NCBI GenBank assembly: GCA_963834365.1
Contig: CAWIBS010000030.1
Location: 1-64,000 of the forward strand
Origin: CAWJAP01 sp963834365
Lineage (GTDB): Bacteria > Acidobacteriota > Vicinamibacteria > Vicinamibacterales > Vicinamibacteraceae
Length of the DNA: 64,000 nucleotides
Direction of reading: 5' to 3'
Shown here: positions 18,125-28,272 of the stretch, in pieces
Layout: each line of letters opens with the position of its first letter
How positions within the stretch are numbered: the stretch's first letter is position 1
The notes under the pieces: generated by a model
Databases searched by the model: none
Told to the model about the DNA's origin: nothing
The model's input: only the letters and a program-made list of their open reading frames with translations
Made by a program: the position numbers and the translations under genes

Positions 18125-18902
18125 TCAGATGCCCATGATGCTGAACCCGCCGTCCACGTAGAGCACTTCGCCGGTGATGCCGCGCGACGCCTCGCTCAGG
18201 AGGAACAGCCCCGTGTCGCCGACCTCGCTCGTCTCGGTGTTGCGCCTGAGCGGCGACCGATCGCGGTACACCTGCAGGATCCCCGAGAAGCCGGCGATCC
18301 CGGACGCTGCGAGCGTCTTGACCGGGCCGGCGGAGATCGCGTTGACGCGGATGTGCTGCGGGCCGAGATCGGCGGCGAGATAGCGGACCGTGGATTCGAG
18401 CGCCGCCTTGGCCACACCCATGACGTTGTAGTTCGACAGCACCCGCTGCGAGCCCAGGTAGGTCAGCGTGAGAATGCTGCCGCCATTCGGTCATCAGCGA
18501 TTTCGCGCCGCGCGCCAGCGCGACGAGCGAGTAGGCACTGATGTCGAGCGTCATGCGGAATGCTTCGCGCGTCGTGTCCACGAAATGGAAATCGGACGCG
18601 AGCGCCTCGCGCGGGGCGAAGGCGGCGCCGTGCACGAGGAAGTCGAGTCCGCCGAACGACTCGACCGACCTGCGGCGAAGAGCGCGTCGATCTGCTCGTC
18701 GCTCGTCACGTCGCAGGGGAGGATCAGCGACGGCGCGTCCGAGCGTCGCCGCCAGCTCGCGCACGTTCTCCTCGAGCCGCTCGCCCTGGTAGGTCAATGC
18801 GAGCTCGGCGCCCGCCGCGGCGGCTTTCTGCGCAATCGCCCACGCCAGCGAGCGCTTGTTGGCGACCCCGAGGACGAGCCCCTTCCTGCCTGCCAGATTC
18901 AT
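18125..18902 (-). CDS. fabI: Enoyl-[acyl-carrier-protein] reductase FabI (frameshifted)
   Basis: The N-terminal part (MNLAGRKGLVLGVANKRSLAW) has the FabI cofactor loop and the C-terminal part has the catalytic YNVMGVAKAALES, then IRVNAISAGPVKTLAASGI. The middle (FGGLDFLVHGAAFAPREAL, then VDTTREAFRMTLDISAYSL) is recognisable as the conserved FabI core. FabI reduces enoyl-ACP in the last step of each fatty acid elongation cycle, in the cytoplasm. At least three single-base shifts are needed (about 18730, 18670 and 18490). Once corrected the length is about 255 residues, as expected. It lies head-on with the FNR-like gene; both sit in an indel-rich stretch. Confidence 0.85.
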
Positions 18903-18964
18903 GGTGGTCGAATCCGTTCCCGGACGCGTGACTGCGGGAGACCGCCGGTGCCGGTTGCGCGGTG

Positions 18965-19680
18965 TCAGCGGCCCTTGTTGCCGCGGCGCGGATGGTTCTT
19001 CGCGACCCTGCTGGTTGCGCCGGACGCTGGGGATGTCCTGAGTTGCCGCCCTGTCCCCGCTGGGGCTGGGCCCATGAAGGGCGACTTGCCGCTCGACATC
19101 ACCCCGAACGGGCGGGTGCCGCGCGCGCCCTGCGGGCGGAAGCGGCGGAACTTGCCCGGACGTGCGGTCGCGGCCTCGTGCGCGGTGAAGGTCGGAATCG
19201 GGCGGGTGGGGGCTTCGCCGTCCACGCGAGGCAGCGTCGCACGAATCAACGTGCGATGCACCGGTCCCTCGTCGCGGCCGTCGTCCCGATCGTCGCGGGC
19301 GCTCGGGACCGTCGAGGGTGGCTGGCGTGTCCGGCAGTGCGGCCGGTGCGGCGGCACGCGGCGGCGAGGACTCGGCCGGCTCGCCGGCGCCATTCCGGAG
19401 GACGGCCCTCGGCGCCGGGGGCGGAGCGGATCAGCGCCGGCGGCGGGGCGTCGGGCGATTCCTCCAGCACCTGTTGCACGAGCGCCGCGGTCGAGTCCTT
19501 GCTGCGCGCGTCGGGCGGGCACCTTCCCGTCCTTGAACGGGTGCTCGAAATCACAGGTGGAGCAACGGGTCTGCTTGATGGTGTCATCGACATGGCGACG
19601 ATGACGTGGTTACTGAGCCGGCGCTCGCGCGGACAATAGTCGTCCACGACGTCGCCGAGCCGAAGCCGGCGCGATTGCAT
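18965..19680 (-). CDS. Hypothetical zinc-ribbon protein with Arg/Pro-rich tail (frameshifted)
   Basis: ATG 19680 begins MQSRRLRLGDVVDDYCPRER. After a shift near 19590 the frame reads VDDTIKQTRCSTCDFEHPFK, giving a CX2C pair that, with the first cysteine, may bind zinc. A long low-complexity region follows and the tail is basic (PRRGNKGR at the end, 18965). Parts are in different frames, so the exact length, about 235-240 residues, is uncertain. A GC-rich basic tail of this type suggests nucleic acid binding, but that is only an inference. It is separated from argH by about 200 bases (19681-19878) in which I see no gene. Confidence 0.45.
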
Positions 19681-19878
19681 CAATTCCCCCGAAGAGGTTC
19701 AGTGGCGGCGATGATCATCCCGCCTGAATACGTCAGGCTCCCGATTCCGCCAGGCTGGCTGGAGTCCTGGCGCGCAACGGCGATTCACCCACGGCAGGGT
19801 TGGACTGGGCTCGCAAGCGAAGGACACCAGGATGTTAGCAGAGCCGCCGCGCGTGTCGCAAGAGGCTGGACAGTGGCG

Positions 19879-21253
<1,375 letters not shown>

Positions 21254-21289
21254 GTCGGCTTCTGGGCTCAGGCTCACGAGGCTAACGGC

Positions 21290-21397
21290 TGGTCAGTGGG
21301 CTCGGTGCGGTAGCTGGTCGCTCGTCTCTGGTCGTTGGTATCTCGTCGTTGTCTCGCTTCGGTCGTTCGTCATTCGTCGTTGGCTCTGGTCACTCGT
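21290..21397. repeat. Degenerate heptamer array between the argG-like gene and argH
   Basis: Units of the GGTCGTT/CGTCGTT/GGTCACT type (period seven, with slips) fill the space between the argG-like stop (21399) and the argH start. It begins one base from the stop. It is the most degenerate of the six arrays. Confidence 0.8.
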
Positions 21398-21398
21398 T

Positions 21399-22417
21399 TC
21401 ACGCCTGCACCCGGCAGCTTCCCTTGAGCAGCTCCAGGCGAACCGTTGCGGTTGCGGACGACAGGGCGCGGTCGGCGAAGGCGGAGATGGCCTCGCGGGT
21501 CGGGGTGAACCAGCGGCCCTGGCGGACGAGCGCCCGGAAGGCGACGGCGAGCTGCTGCTTGAGGTCGTACAGCTCCGCCGGCCAGTACGCGCCGCTCGAG
21601 GGCATCGTAGGCGGCCGCGAGCGCGAGCACGGCCGGCGCTTCGCCGACCTCGCGAATCGGCAGCGCCGGCGAAGGGCGGAGCTCGACGCCGTCGAAGCGG
21701 CCGAAACCCTGCGCGCCGCAGATCGTGTCGAGACTGTCGAGCATCTCGATGAGCGGCATGCGGATGCCGTTCAGCGACACAGGCGTCCCGCGCTCGAACC
21801 CGATCTCGACGACCGCTGGCGTGTCGGCAGCGGCGCCGGGGGAACGGGTCAGCCGGAAGAGCGCGGCAGAGGCCGGGGCGGTCTCGTCGGAGGCCATCTC
21901 GCGCAGCCGTGCGAGCAGGCTGACGTGGGTCGCCTCGATGAGGCCGTCGCCCGAGACGAGCGGCGCGCCGGCGGCCCTGACGCGGGCGCGGCTAGCCGGG
22001 TCGCAGCCCCTCGACCAGCTCGACGAACCGCACCGACTGTGCGTCGTGCAGTGAACCGTGCGCGAGCGCGGGCGCCGATTCCATGTCGGCGACGTCGGCA
22101 AGCCAGCGCGCAATCAGCGCCGCGCACAGGGCCCGCGCCAGCGGCACGCTGCCGTCCGACGCACCGCCGGCCCGCAGTGCCGGCAGCAGCAGATCGGTCA
22201 CCAGCGCGTCCCGGCCGTCGATGACGTGTGCCCGGACCGCACCGGCCTCGAGCGCCTGCTCCCGCACCGCATCGAGGTCCTCGCGCTGGCCGAGATCGAG
22301 CGTGAGGGTGGCCACTTCCACGCCGGCTTCCGCCGCGAGCGCCTGAACCGCGCGGACGTCGCTGGGATCGCCAGAGAAGGCGAAGAGCACACGAGAGACC
22401 ACGTCGTGGACAGGCAC
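21399..22417 (-). CDS. Divergent argininosuccinate synthase-like protein, catalytic motifs altered (two frameshifts)
   Basis: The protein looks like ArgG in order and spacing but not in its catalytic residues. The N-terminal ATP loop, SGGLDTS in ArgG, reads FAFSGDPSDV; the later GATGKGNDQVRFE block reads HGSLHDAQSVRFVE. The region around the substrate loop is shortened. The C-terminal part is well kept: VEIGFERGTPVSLNG, DSLDTICGAQGFGRFDGVE, AISAFADRAL and the end LELLKGSCRV. ArgG joins citrulline and aspartate with ATP before ArgH acts. Two frame changes (about 22000 and 21600) break it. The N-terminal half (22417-21992) is also the 3' end of the argR reading frame. Either it is a remote functional ArgG or a relic; total about 335 residues against about 400. 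Confidence 0.65.
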
Positions 22418-23023
22418 GGGAGTTTGGGCTACGGACTGCGGGCTACGGGCTACGGGCGAGCGACGGGCGAGCGACTTCGGCCAGGTCTCTGGCCCTGGTC
22501 CCTGATTGCTGCTGATCCCTGGTCCCTGACCCCTGATGCCTGATCCCTGGTGCCTGATGCCGTCCTGAGCGCTGATGCCCGCCCAGACCCGGAAGCGCTC
22601 CGCGAGCGTTCCGGCCTGCGACGCATCGCGCACGACCACCAGAATCGTATCGTCGCCGCCGATGGTGCCCGCCACTTCGGGGAGACCGGCGCGATCGATG
22701 TCCACCGCGAGGATCTGCGCTCGTCCCGGGTCGGTCTTGAGCACGATCAGGTGCTGCACGGGCTCGCAGGATCTGAGGAACTCGCGGATCGTCCGCCGGA
22801 GCGACGTCTCGGCAATGCGCGGCCGGCCATTGTCGGCATCAGGGCGCTGATAGGCGCCATCGGAGGCGCGCTTGACCAGCCCGAGCTCCTTGATGTCGCG
22901 GGACAGCGTGGCCTGCGTCACGTCGAATCCGCGGCTGAGCAGGCGTTGGCGCAGCAGCTCCTGACGGGAGATGCGCTCGCCATTCACGAGCTCGACGATG
23001 ACCGCTTGCCGCTGAGTTTTCAT
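21992..23023 (-). CDS. argR: Arginine repressor ArgR, frame open into the ArgG-like domain
   Basis: ATG 23023 begins MKTQRQAVIVELVNGERIS, a classic ArgR start. The winged-helix DNA-binding part (about 1-65: FDVTQATLSRDIKELGLVK) is followed by the arginine-binding hexamerisation domain (about 75-150: VQHLIVLKTDPGRAQILAVD, IGGDDTILVVVRD with the GTIGGDDT loop). ArgR binds operators of arginine genes when arginine is present. A normal ArgR would end near residue 155 (about base 22559). Here no stop occurs: the frame passes through the heptamer array as a Gly/Gln/Pro/Ser-rich linker and continues into the N-terminal half of the ArgG-like gene to 21992. A real fusion or a lost stop cannot be told apart from this sequence. 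Confidence 0.8.
   Translation of the reverse strand: MKTQRQAVIVELVNGERISRQELLRQRLLSRGFDVTQATLSRDIKELGLVKRASDGAYQRPDADNGRPRIAETSLRRTIREFLRSCEPVQHLIVLKTDPGRAQILAVDIDRAGLPEVAGTIGGDDTILVVVRDASQAGTLAERFRVWAGISAQDGIRHQGSGIRGQGPGISSNQGPGPETWPKSLARRSPVARSPQSVAQTPVPVHDVVSRVLFAFSGDPSDVRAVQALAAEAGVEVATLTLDLGQREDLDAVREQALEAGAVRAHVIDGRDALVTDLLLPALRAGGASDGSVPLARALCAALIARWLADVADMESAPALAHGSLHDAQSVRFVELVEGLRPG
22425..22562. repeat. Heptamer array (GGGCTAC block then CCCTGRT block)
   Basis: About 22436-22465 holds GGGCTAC/GGACTGC units and about 22492-22562 holds CCCTGGT, CCCTGAT, CCCTGAC, GCCTGAT units, both with period seven. It lies between ArgR and the ArgG-like domain, on the minus strand, and has no stop codon in the frame that links them. 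Confidence 0.85.
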
Positions 23024-23038
23024 GACGGTGACAGGTAT

Positions 23039-23053
23039 TGCATGTCGTATGCA
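23039..23053. promoter_or_regulatory. Candidate ArgR operator (TGCAT-N5-ATGCA)
   Basis: The inverted repeat TGCAT-gtcgt-ATGCA starts 16 bases upstream of the argR start codon. Its length and the ATGCA arms resemble the ArgR box half-sites of other bacteria, so autoregulation of argR is likely. Confidence 0.55.
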
Positions 23054-23121
23054 GGCTCGCCGATCTAGTGCGCGCACGCCAGAATACCCGAGCGCGCCCG
23101 GTTTTACACGAACATTTTCAA

Positions 23122-23150
23122 TTGACACGTCCCATCAGCCGATGTATAAA
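23122..23150 (+). promoter_or_regulatory. Sigma-70-type promoter for argC (TTGACA-17-TATAAA)
   Basis: TTGACA at 23122-23127 and TATAAA at 23145-23150 are separated by 17 bases. It is a near-consensus promoter in a GC-rich genome, pointing to the argCBD operon. Downstream, TGCATATAAATTC (23163-23175) and TGTATAAAGG (23143-23152) resemble ARG boxes overlapping the start region, so ArgR would block this promoter. Confidence 0.75.
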
Positions 23151-23233
23151 GGTCGTTCGCCCTGCATATAAATTCGCGCCCAGGGCGACCCCGTGTTCGA
23201 GTTGGCAGGGCGTGTGCCAGGAAGAGCTGATCC

Positions 23234-24229
23234 GTGATCGTGTCGAAGATTCCCGTCGCCCTGATCGGCGCGACCGGCTACGCCGGCCAGGAGCTCGTCC
23301 GTCTGCTGGCCCGTCATCCCCATGCGAGGCTGACGGCCGCTTTCGGGTCCGCGGCCATGGAGGCGCCGCGCCGGTTGCCGGGCCTGGCCCGGATCTGGGA
23401 CGGCGAGATCGTGCCCTACGCGGCGGACGCGCTCGATCCGTCGGTCGAAGCGGCCTTCCTGGCGCTGCCGGAAGCCTCGGCGGCCGAGACCGCGCCGGCG
23501 CTGCTCGAGCGCGGGATTCGCGTCATCGACCTCTCCGGCGCGTTCCGGTTGAGAGACGACGCGGCGCGCCAGCGCTGGTATCCCGCGACGGGCGCGCTGC
23601 CCGGCGGCACCGTGTATGGCCTCGCCGAAACCGATCGGGCGGCGATGCGGGAGGCGCGGCTCATCTCCTGTCCGGGCTGCTATCCGACGGCCGCGCTCAT
23701 CGCGCTGTCGCCGCTCGCGGCCGTGGGTCTGCTCGAGGGCGACGTGATCGTCGATGCCAAATCGGGCGTCTCGGGCGCGGGCAAGGCGCCGAGCGAGCGC
23801 ACGCACTTCTCGGAGAACCACGGGAGTGTCGCGGCGTACGGGGTCTTCTCGCACCGGCACACGGCGGAGATCGAGCAGGCGCTCGCGCGGCCGGTGACCT
23901 TCGTCCCGCACCTCGTCCCGCTCGACCGCGGCATTCTCGAGACGATCTACGCGCGCGTCACGCCCGGCACGACCGTGGGCGATCTCGCGCAGGTGTACGC
24001 CGATGCCTACCGCACCGCGCCGTTCGTCCGCCTGACCGGGGATCGTCTCCCGGAGATCAAGCACGTCGCGCACACCAACTTCTGCGATCTGGGCTGGAAG
24101 CTCGACGCGGCGACGGGGCGCGTCGTGCTGGTGTCGGTGCTCGACAACCTGGTGAAGGGCGCGGCCGGCCAGGCCGTCCAGAACTTCAACCTGGCGTTCG
24201 GCCTCGACGAGTGCGCGGGGCTGCTGTGA
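23234..24229 (+). CDS. argC: N-acetyl-gamma-glutamyl-phosphate reductase
   Basis: The 331-residue product starts at GTG 23234 with GAAGAG upstream. It has the NADP loop ALIGATGYAGQELVRLL, the catalytic cysteine in SCPGCYPTAALIAL and a conserved DAKSGVSGAGKAP. ArgC reduces N-acetylglutamyl phosphate to the semialdehyde in the third step of arginine synthesis. The stop overlaps the argB start (GTGA). It is the first gene of the rightward arginine operon under the promoter at 23122-23150. Confidence 0.95.
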   Translation: MIVSKIPVALIGATGYAGQELVRLLARHPHARLTAAFGSAAMEAPRRLPGLARIWDGEIVPYAADALDPSVEAAFLALPEASAAETAPALLERGIRVIDLSGAFRLRDDAARQRWYPATGALPGGTVYGLAETDRAAMREARLISCPGCYPTAALIALSPLAAVGLLEGDVIVDAKSGVSGAGKAPSERTHFSENHGSVAAYGVFSHRHTAEIEQALARPVTFVPHLVPLDRGILETIYARVTPGTTVGDLAQVYADAYRTAPFVRLTGDRLPEIKHVAHTNFCDLGWKLDAATGRVVLVSVLDNLVKGAAGQAVQNFNLAFGLDECAGLL

Positions 24230-25068
24230 CCGTCGAGGGGTCCCAGCGCCGCCTGACGGTCCTCAAGCTCGGGGGCGAGCTCGTCGAGCCGGGCGACGGC
24301 CTGCCGCCGCTCATCGCGTCGATGGCGACACTCGCCGCCGCCGGGCCGCTCGTGGTCGTGCACGGGGGCGGCCGGGAGATCGATGCGGAGACGACGCGAC
24401 GGGGCGTTCCGAAGCAGTCGGTTGACGGGTTGCGCATCACCGATGCCCCGACGCTCGACGCCGTCGTCGCGGTGCTCGCGGGCACGGTGAACACGCGCCT
24501 GGTGGCGGCGCTGGTCGGCGCGGGGGTGCGCGCGGTCGGGCTGACCGGGGTCGATGCCGCCCTCGGACTCTCGACGCGTGCCCCGGCGCACCGGGCCGTG
24601 GACGGGCGGCTGGTCGATCTGGGCCTGGTCGGACACCCGATCACCCTGACCGGGCATGGTCGGCCCGATCTCGTCGCGGACCTGATCGGTCTGGGCTACG
24701 TGCCGGCCATCGCGTGCCTGGGCATCGACGACCGGGGCCAGGTCCTGAACGTGAACGCGGACACGATGGCGGCATCGGTCGCCGCGGCCTGCGGCGCGAG
24801 CCGCCTGATTATCGCGGGCGCGACGGCCGGGGTGCTCGACAGCGACGGGCGCACGATCGACCGGCTCGACGTGTCGGCGATCGACGCACTGATCGGAGAC
24901 GGCACGGCGTCGGCGGGCATGGTCGCGAAACTGCGCGCATGCCGCGACGCGATCGCCGCCGGGGTCAGCGAGGTGGCGATCGTGGATGGCCGCGATGCGC
25001 GGGGGTTCGTGTCGGCGCACGGCACGCGGCTGGGCGCTTCCGACGTACGGACGGTCACCAGAACCTAG
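24226..25068 (+). CDS. argB: Acetylglutamate kinase
   Basis: It starts at GTG 24226, overlapping argC. The 280-residue chain has the amino-acid kinase loop TVLKLGGELVE, then VVVHGGGREID and the arginine-binding region VLNVNADTMAASVAAAC. ArgB phosphorylates N-acetylglutamate with ATP. The lack of a long N-terminal helix suggests the hexameric, arginine-inhibited class is uncertain. It ends 78 bases before argD, with a palindromic repeat in that gap. Confidence 0.93.
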   Translation: MTVEGSQRRLTVLKLGGELVEPGDGLPPLIASMATLAAAGPLVVVHGGGREIDAETTRRGVPKQSVDGLRITDAPTLDAVVAVLAGTVNTRLVAALVGAGVRAVGLTGVDAALGLSTRAPAHRAVDGRLVDLGLVGHPITLTGHGRPDLVADLIGLGYVPAIACLGIDDRGQVLNVNADTMAASVAAACGASRLIIAGATAGVLDSDGRTIDRLDVSAIDALIGDGTASAGMVAKLRACRDAIAAGVSEVAIVDGRDARGFVSAHGTRLGASDVRTVTRT

Positions 25069-25088
25069 GCCCGAGGGTGTGTGACGTG

Positions 25089-25113
25089 CGCCCGGGGCTT
25101 CAGCCTCGGGGAC
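25089..25113. repeat. Short CCGGGGCTTCAGCCTCGGGG palindrome
   Basis: CGCCCGGGGCTTCAGCCTCGGGGAC is an imperfect palindrome with the TTCAG core seen in the other small palindromes. It fills most of the argB-argD gap. Confidence 0.5.
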
Positions 25114-25146
25114 GATCGTCCGATAACGGTGGGGTTGGGTGAAACG

Positions 25147-26389
25147 ATGAGCAGCGCAACCATGAGGGCGAAACCGACGACCACGAGCGAGATCCAGGCG
25201 CTGGAGAGCGAAAAGGTCCTGCAGACCTACCGCCGCCAGCCGGTCGCGTTCGTGCGCGGGGAGGGCGTCTACCTCTACGACGCGGAGGGCAAGTCGTATC
25301 TGGATCTGTTGTCCGGGATCGGCGTCGCGGCCCTCGGCCACGCCAATCCTGGTCTCGCCGACGCGCTCGCCAGCCAGGCGCGCACGCTCGCGCATACCTC
25401 GAACCTCTTCTTCCATCCGCTGCAGGGGCAGCTTGCCGACCGCCTCTCGCGGCTGTCCGGACTGGCCCGGGCCTTCTTCTGCAACAGCGGATCCGAAGCG
25501 AACGAGGCGTGCCTCAAGTTCGCCCGCCGCTACTGGTTCACCAGGGGTGTCACCGACCGCACCGAGTTCGTCGCGTTCCAGCACGGGTTCGGCGGCCGCA
25601 CCTGCGGCGCGCTGTCGGTGACGTGGGACGCGCACTACCGCGAGCCGTTCGGCCCGCTCGTTCCCGGTGTCACGTTTCTCCCGACCGACGATCCCGCGGC
25701 GCTCGAGCGCGCCATCACCGAACGCACGGCGGCCATCATCGTCGAGCCGATCCAGGGCGAAGGCGGTGTCCGCCCGATCCCGCCGGCCCTGGCCGAAGCC
25801 ATCGAACGGGCGTGCGCACGAACGGGAACGCTGCTCATTGCCGACGAGATTCAGTGCGGAACCGGCAGGACGGGACGCATGTTCCATTTCCCGGCGCTCG
25901 GGCTGACGCCGGATCTCGTGTCGATCGGCAAGGCGATTGGCGGCGGCTTCCCGGTCGGCGCCGCGCTGGTCTCCGACGAGGTCGCGCGCACGATCGCGTT
26001 CGGCGATCACGGGACGACCTATGGCGGCAACCTGCTCGCGTGCCGCGCCGCGCTCCACGTGCTCGACGCGCTCGAATCTGGCCTGCTCGATCACGTCGCG
26101 GCGCTGGGCGACTTCGTCGAGCGCGGGCTGCGGGACCTCGTGGCCCGCCTCGGGCTCGACGCCGAGGTCCGCGGCAAGGGGCTGATCTGGGGGATCGACC
26201 TCGGACGCGATGCGGCGGCGGTGGTACCGGCCGCGCTCGCGCGCGGGCTGATCGTCAACCGCACGGCGGAGACGGTGGTGCGCCTGCTGCCACCCGTACG
26301 TGATCACCGAGGCCGAGATGGCGAGCGGACTCGAGCTGCTCGAAGGCGCGCTCGCGGACAGTGTCGGAGGATCCCATGCCGCTCGCTAG
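25147..26389 (+). CDS. argD: Acetylornithine aminotransferase (frameshift near end)
   Basis: From ATG 25147 the class III aminotransferase shows SGIGVAALGHANP, CNSGSEANEACLKFARRY, VEPIQGEGGVRPIPP, LIADEIQCGTGRTGRMF and the PLP lysine in VSIGKAIGGGFPVGA. It moves an amino group from glutamate to N-acetylglutamate semialdehyde. One extra c near 26292 (ccacccgta for ccaccgta) throws the last 30 residues out of frame; correcting it gives RLLPPYVITEAEMASGLELL and a stop at 26389. Corrected length about 413 residues. Its 3' end overlaps the next gene by 14 bases. Confidence 0.93.
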
Positions 26390-27059
26390 CCCGCTGACGG
26401 CGACGCCGGTCCGTCCGGGCGTGTCCCCAGTCGCCGGACTGGCGCTGCGGCGGTTTGCCTGCGTCGGCGGTGACGCGGTCATCCGTCCGGCGGCGCCGGC
26501 CGACGTGGACGCCATTCTCTCGCTCATCGACACGAACCTCGCGGCCGGCCATCTGCTGCCGCGGACGCGGGAGGATGTCGCACGCCGGATCGGCCGCTTT
26601 CTGGTCGTCGATCTCGACGGCAACGTCGCCGGCTGCGCGGAGTTGGCGCCGCTCAGCCGGGCCGTGGCCGAGGTCCGCTCGCTGGTCGTCGACGACAGCT
26701 GCCGCGGCCGCGGCTTCGGGACCCGCATCGTCGAAGCGCTGAAGCGCTGGGCGATTCAGGACGGGTTCTCGACGCTGTGCGCCTTCACGCATCACGCGAG
26801 CCACTTCGTGCACCTGGGCTTCTCCATCGTGCCGCATCAGTGGCTGCCCGAGAAGATCGCGACCGATTGCGTCGGCTGCCCGAAGTTCCGGCAGTGTGCG
26901 CAGTTTGCGATGGCGCTGCCGCTGCGCGGCCGCTCGCTGCGGACCTCGCCCGCCGGCCAGCGGCCATACCTGGCCGTGCCGGAGGCGTTCGCCGCGGTGC
27001 TCCCGGAATCCGAGGGATCGGCGCGCGCGCTGGCGGCCCGTCCGCGCGAGGCGCAATGA
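26376..27059 (+). CDS. Short N-acetylglutamate synthase (GNAT family, ArgA-like)
   Basis: ATG 26376 has CGGAGG five bases upstream. Residues about 30-200 are a GNAT acetyltransferase (DAVIRPAAPADVDAILSLID, VRSLVVDDSCRGRGFGTRIV as the acetyl-CoA loop). A cysteine cluster CX2CX5C follows (DCVGCPKFRQCAQF), as seen in the short, argininosuccinate-lyase-independent NAGS type. It would acetylate glutamate with acetyl-CoA in the first step. The amino-acid kinase domain of classic ArgA is absent. It sits between argD and argJ in the operon, and argJ begins inside its stop (ATGA). Confidence 0.85.
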   Translation: MPLASPLTATPVRPGVSPVAGLALRRFACVGGDAVIRPAAPADVDAILSLIDTNLAAGHLLPRTREDVARRIGRFLVVDLDGNVAGCAELAPLSRAVAEVRSLVVDDSCRGRGFGTRIVEALKRWAIQDGFSTLCAFTHHASHFVHLGFSIVPHQWLPEKIATDCVGCPKFRQCAQFAMALPLRGRSLRTSPAGQRPYLAVPEAFAAVLPESEGSARALAARPREAQ

Positions 27060-28270
27060 CGCCGCCGTCGGTCACCTGCGTCGCGGGAGGTGTCACGGCG
27101 GCCGCGGGGTTCACGGCGGCAGGTGTACACGCCGGCATCAAGGCGCAGGGGCGCGATGTCGCCGTCGTCGCCTCGGATCGGCCGTCGAGCGCTGCCGCGG
27201 TGTTCACCGTCAACAAGGCGGTGGCGGCGCCGGTCGTGGTGTCGCGCGAGCACCTCGCGTCAACCGGCGGCCGGGCGCGGGCGATTGTCGTCAACAGCGG
27301 CTGCGCGAACGCGTGCACGGGGGAAGCCGGGCTCCGGGTGGCCCAGCTCATGACCGCCGAAGCGGCGCGGGCGCTCGGATGCGACGCCGAAGACGTGCTG
27401 GTCGCCTCGACCGGGGTGATCGGGGTGTCGCTCGACCCGCGCACGATCGCGGCGGGCATCATCCAGGGGATAGAGGCGCTCAGCGCCGCGGGTCACGCCG
27501 ACGCCGCGCAGGCGATCATGACGACCGATCCCTTCCCGAAGGAACAGGCCGTCCGCGTCGTGACGGCCGCGGGCGCGTATCACATCGGCGGCATGTGCAA
27601 GGGCTCGGGGATGATCGAGCCGAGGCTCGCCACGATGCTGGGCTTCGTCACGACCGACGCCGAAGTGGCCCCGGCCCTGCTCCACCGCGCGCTGGTCGAC
27701 GCGTGCGAGACGACGTTCAATGCCATCACCGTCGATGGCGAGTGCTCGACCAACGACACGGTGTTCCTGCTGGCCAACGGCGCCAGCGGTGTCGCGATCG
27801 ACGAGGCCGGCTACGAGGGCTTCGTCGCGGCGCTGCGGACCGTGTGCCGCGACCTGGCGCTGGCGATTGTCCGCGGCGGCGAGGGGGCGACCAAGCTCGT
27901 CACCGTGCACGTCGCCGGCGCACGCACTTACGAGGACGCGAAACGCGCCGCACGGGCGATCGCCAACTCGCTGCTGGTGAAAACCGCCATCCACGGTGGC
28001 GATCCGAACTGGGGCCGGCTGGTGGCTGTCGCCGGCCGGTGCGGTGCGGCGTTCGAGCTGTCGGGCGCGCGGGTGCGCGTCGGCGACACGGTGTTGTTCG
28101 AAGGCGGCCGGCCGTACGACGACCGCGCCCCCGACGCCGCCCGCCATCTCCAGGGCCGGGATCTGTTCGTCGAGGTCGATCTCGGCACCGGCGGTACCGA
28201 GGACGCGACGATGTGGACCTGCGACCTGAGCGCCGAGTACGTTCGGATCAATGCCGAATATCGGACGTAG
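27056..28270 (+). CDS. argJ: Bifunctional ornithine acetyltransferase/N-acetylglutamate synthase
   Basis: The 404-residue product has the autocleavage region QAIMTTDPFPKE followed by the catalytic GGMCKGSGMIEPRLATMLGF and, later, the ALDVDGE-like NAITVDGECSTNDT. ArgJ self-cleaves before the threonine and returns the acetyl group from acetylornithine to glutamate; some forms also use acetyl-CoA. With both a NAGS and ArgJ present, the pathway can be cyclic. Its start overlaps the NAGS stop. A block of palindromes separates it from argF. Confidence 0.94.
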   Translation: MTPPSVTCVAGGVTAAAGFTAAGVHAGIKAQGRDVAVVASDRPSSAAAVFTVNKAVAAPVVVSREHLASTGGRARAIVVNSGCANACTGEAGLRVAQLMTAEAARALGCDAEDVLVASTGVIGVSLDPRTIAAGIIQGIEALSAAGHADAAQAIMTTDPFPKEQAVRVVTAAGAYHIGGMCKGSGMIEPRLATMLGFVTTDAEVAPALLHRALVDACETTFNAITVDGECSTNDTVFLLANGASGVAIDEAGYEGFVAALRTVCRDLALAIVRGGEGATKLVTVHVAGARTYEDAKRAARAIANSLLVKTAIHGGDPNWGRLVAVAGRCGAAFELSGARVRVGDTVLFEGGRPYDDRAPDAARHLQGRDLFVEVDLGTGGTEDATMWTCDLSAEYVRINAEYRT

Positions 28271-28272
28271 CG

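Noticed and set aside
24007..26307. Minus-strand open frame of 766 codons across argC, argB and argD
   Set aside because: The plus-strand arginine genes carry all catalytic motifs; the opposite frame is Arg-rich and repeat-like without domains.
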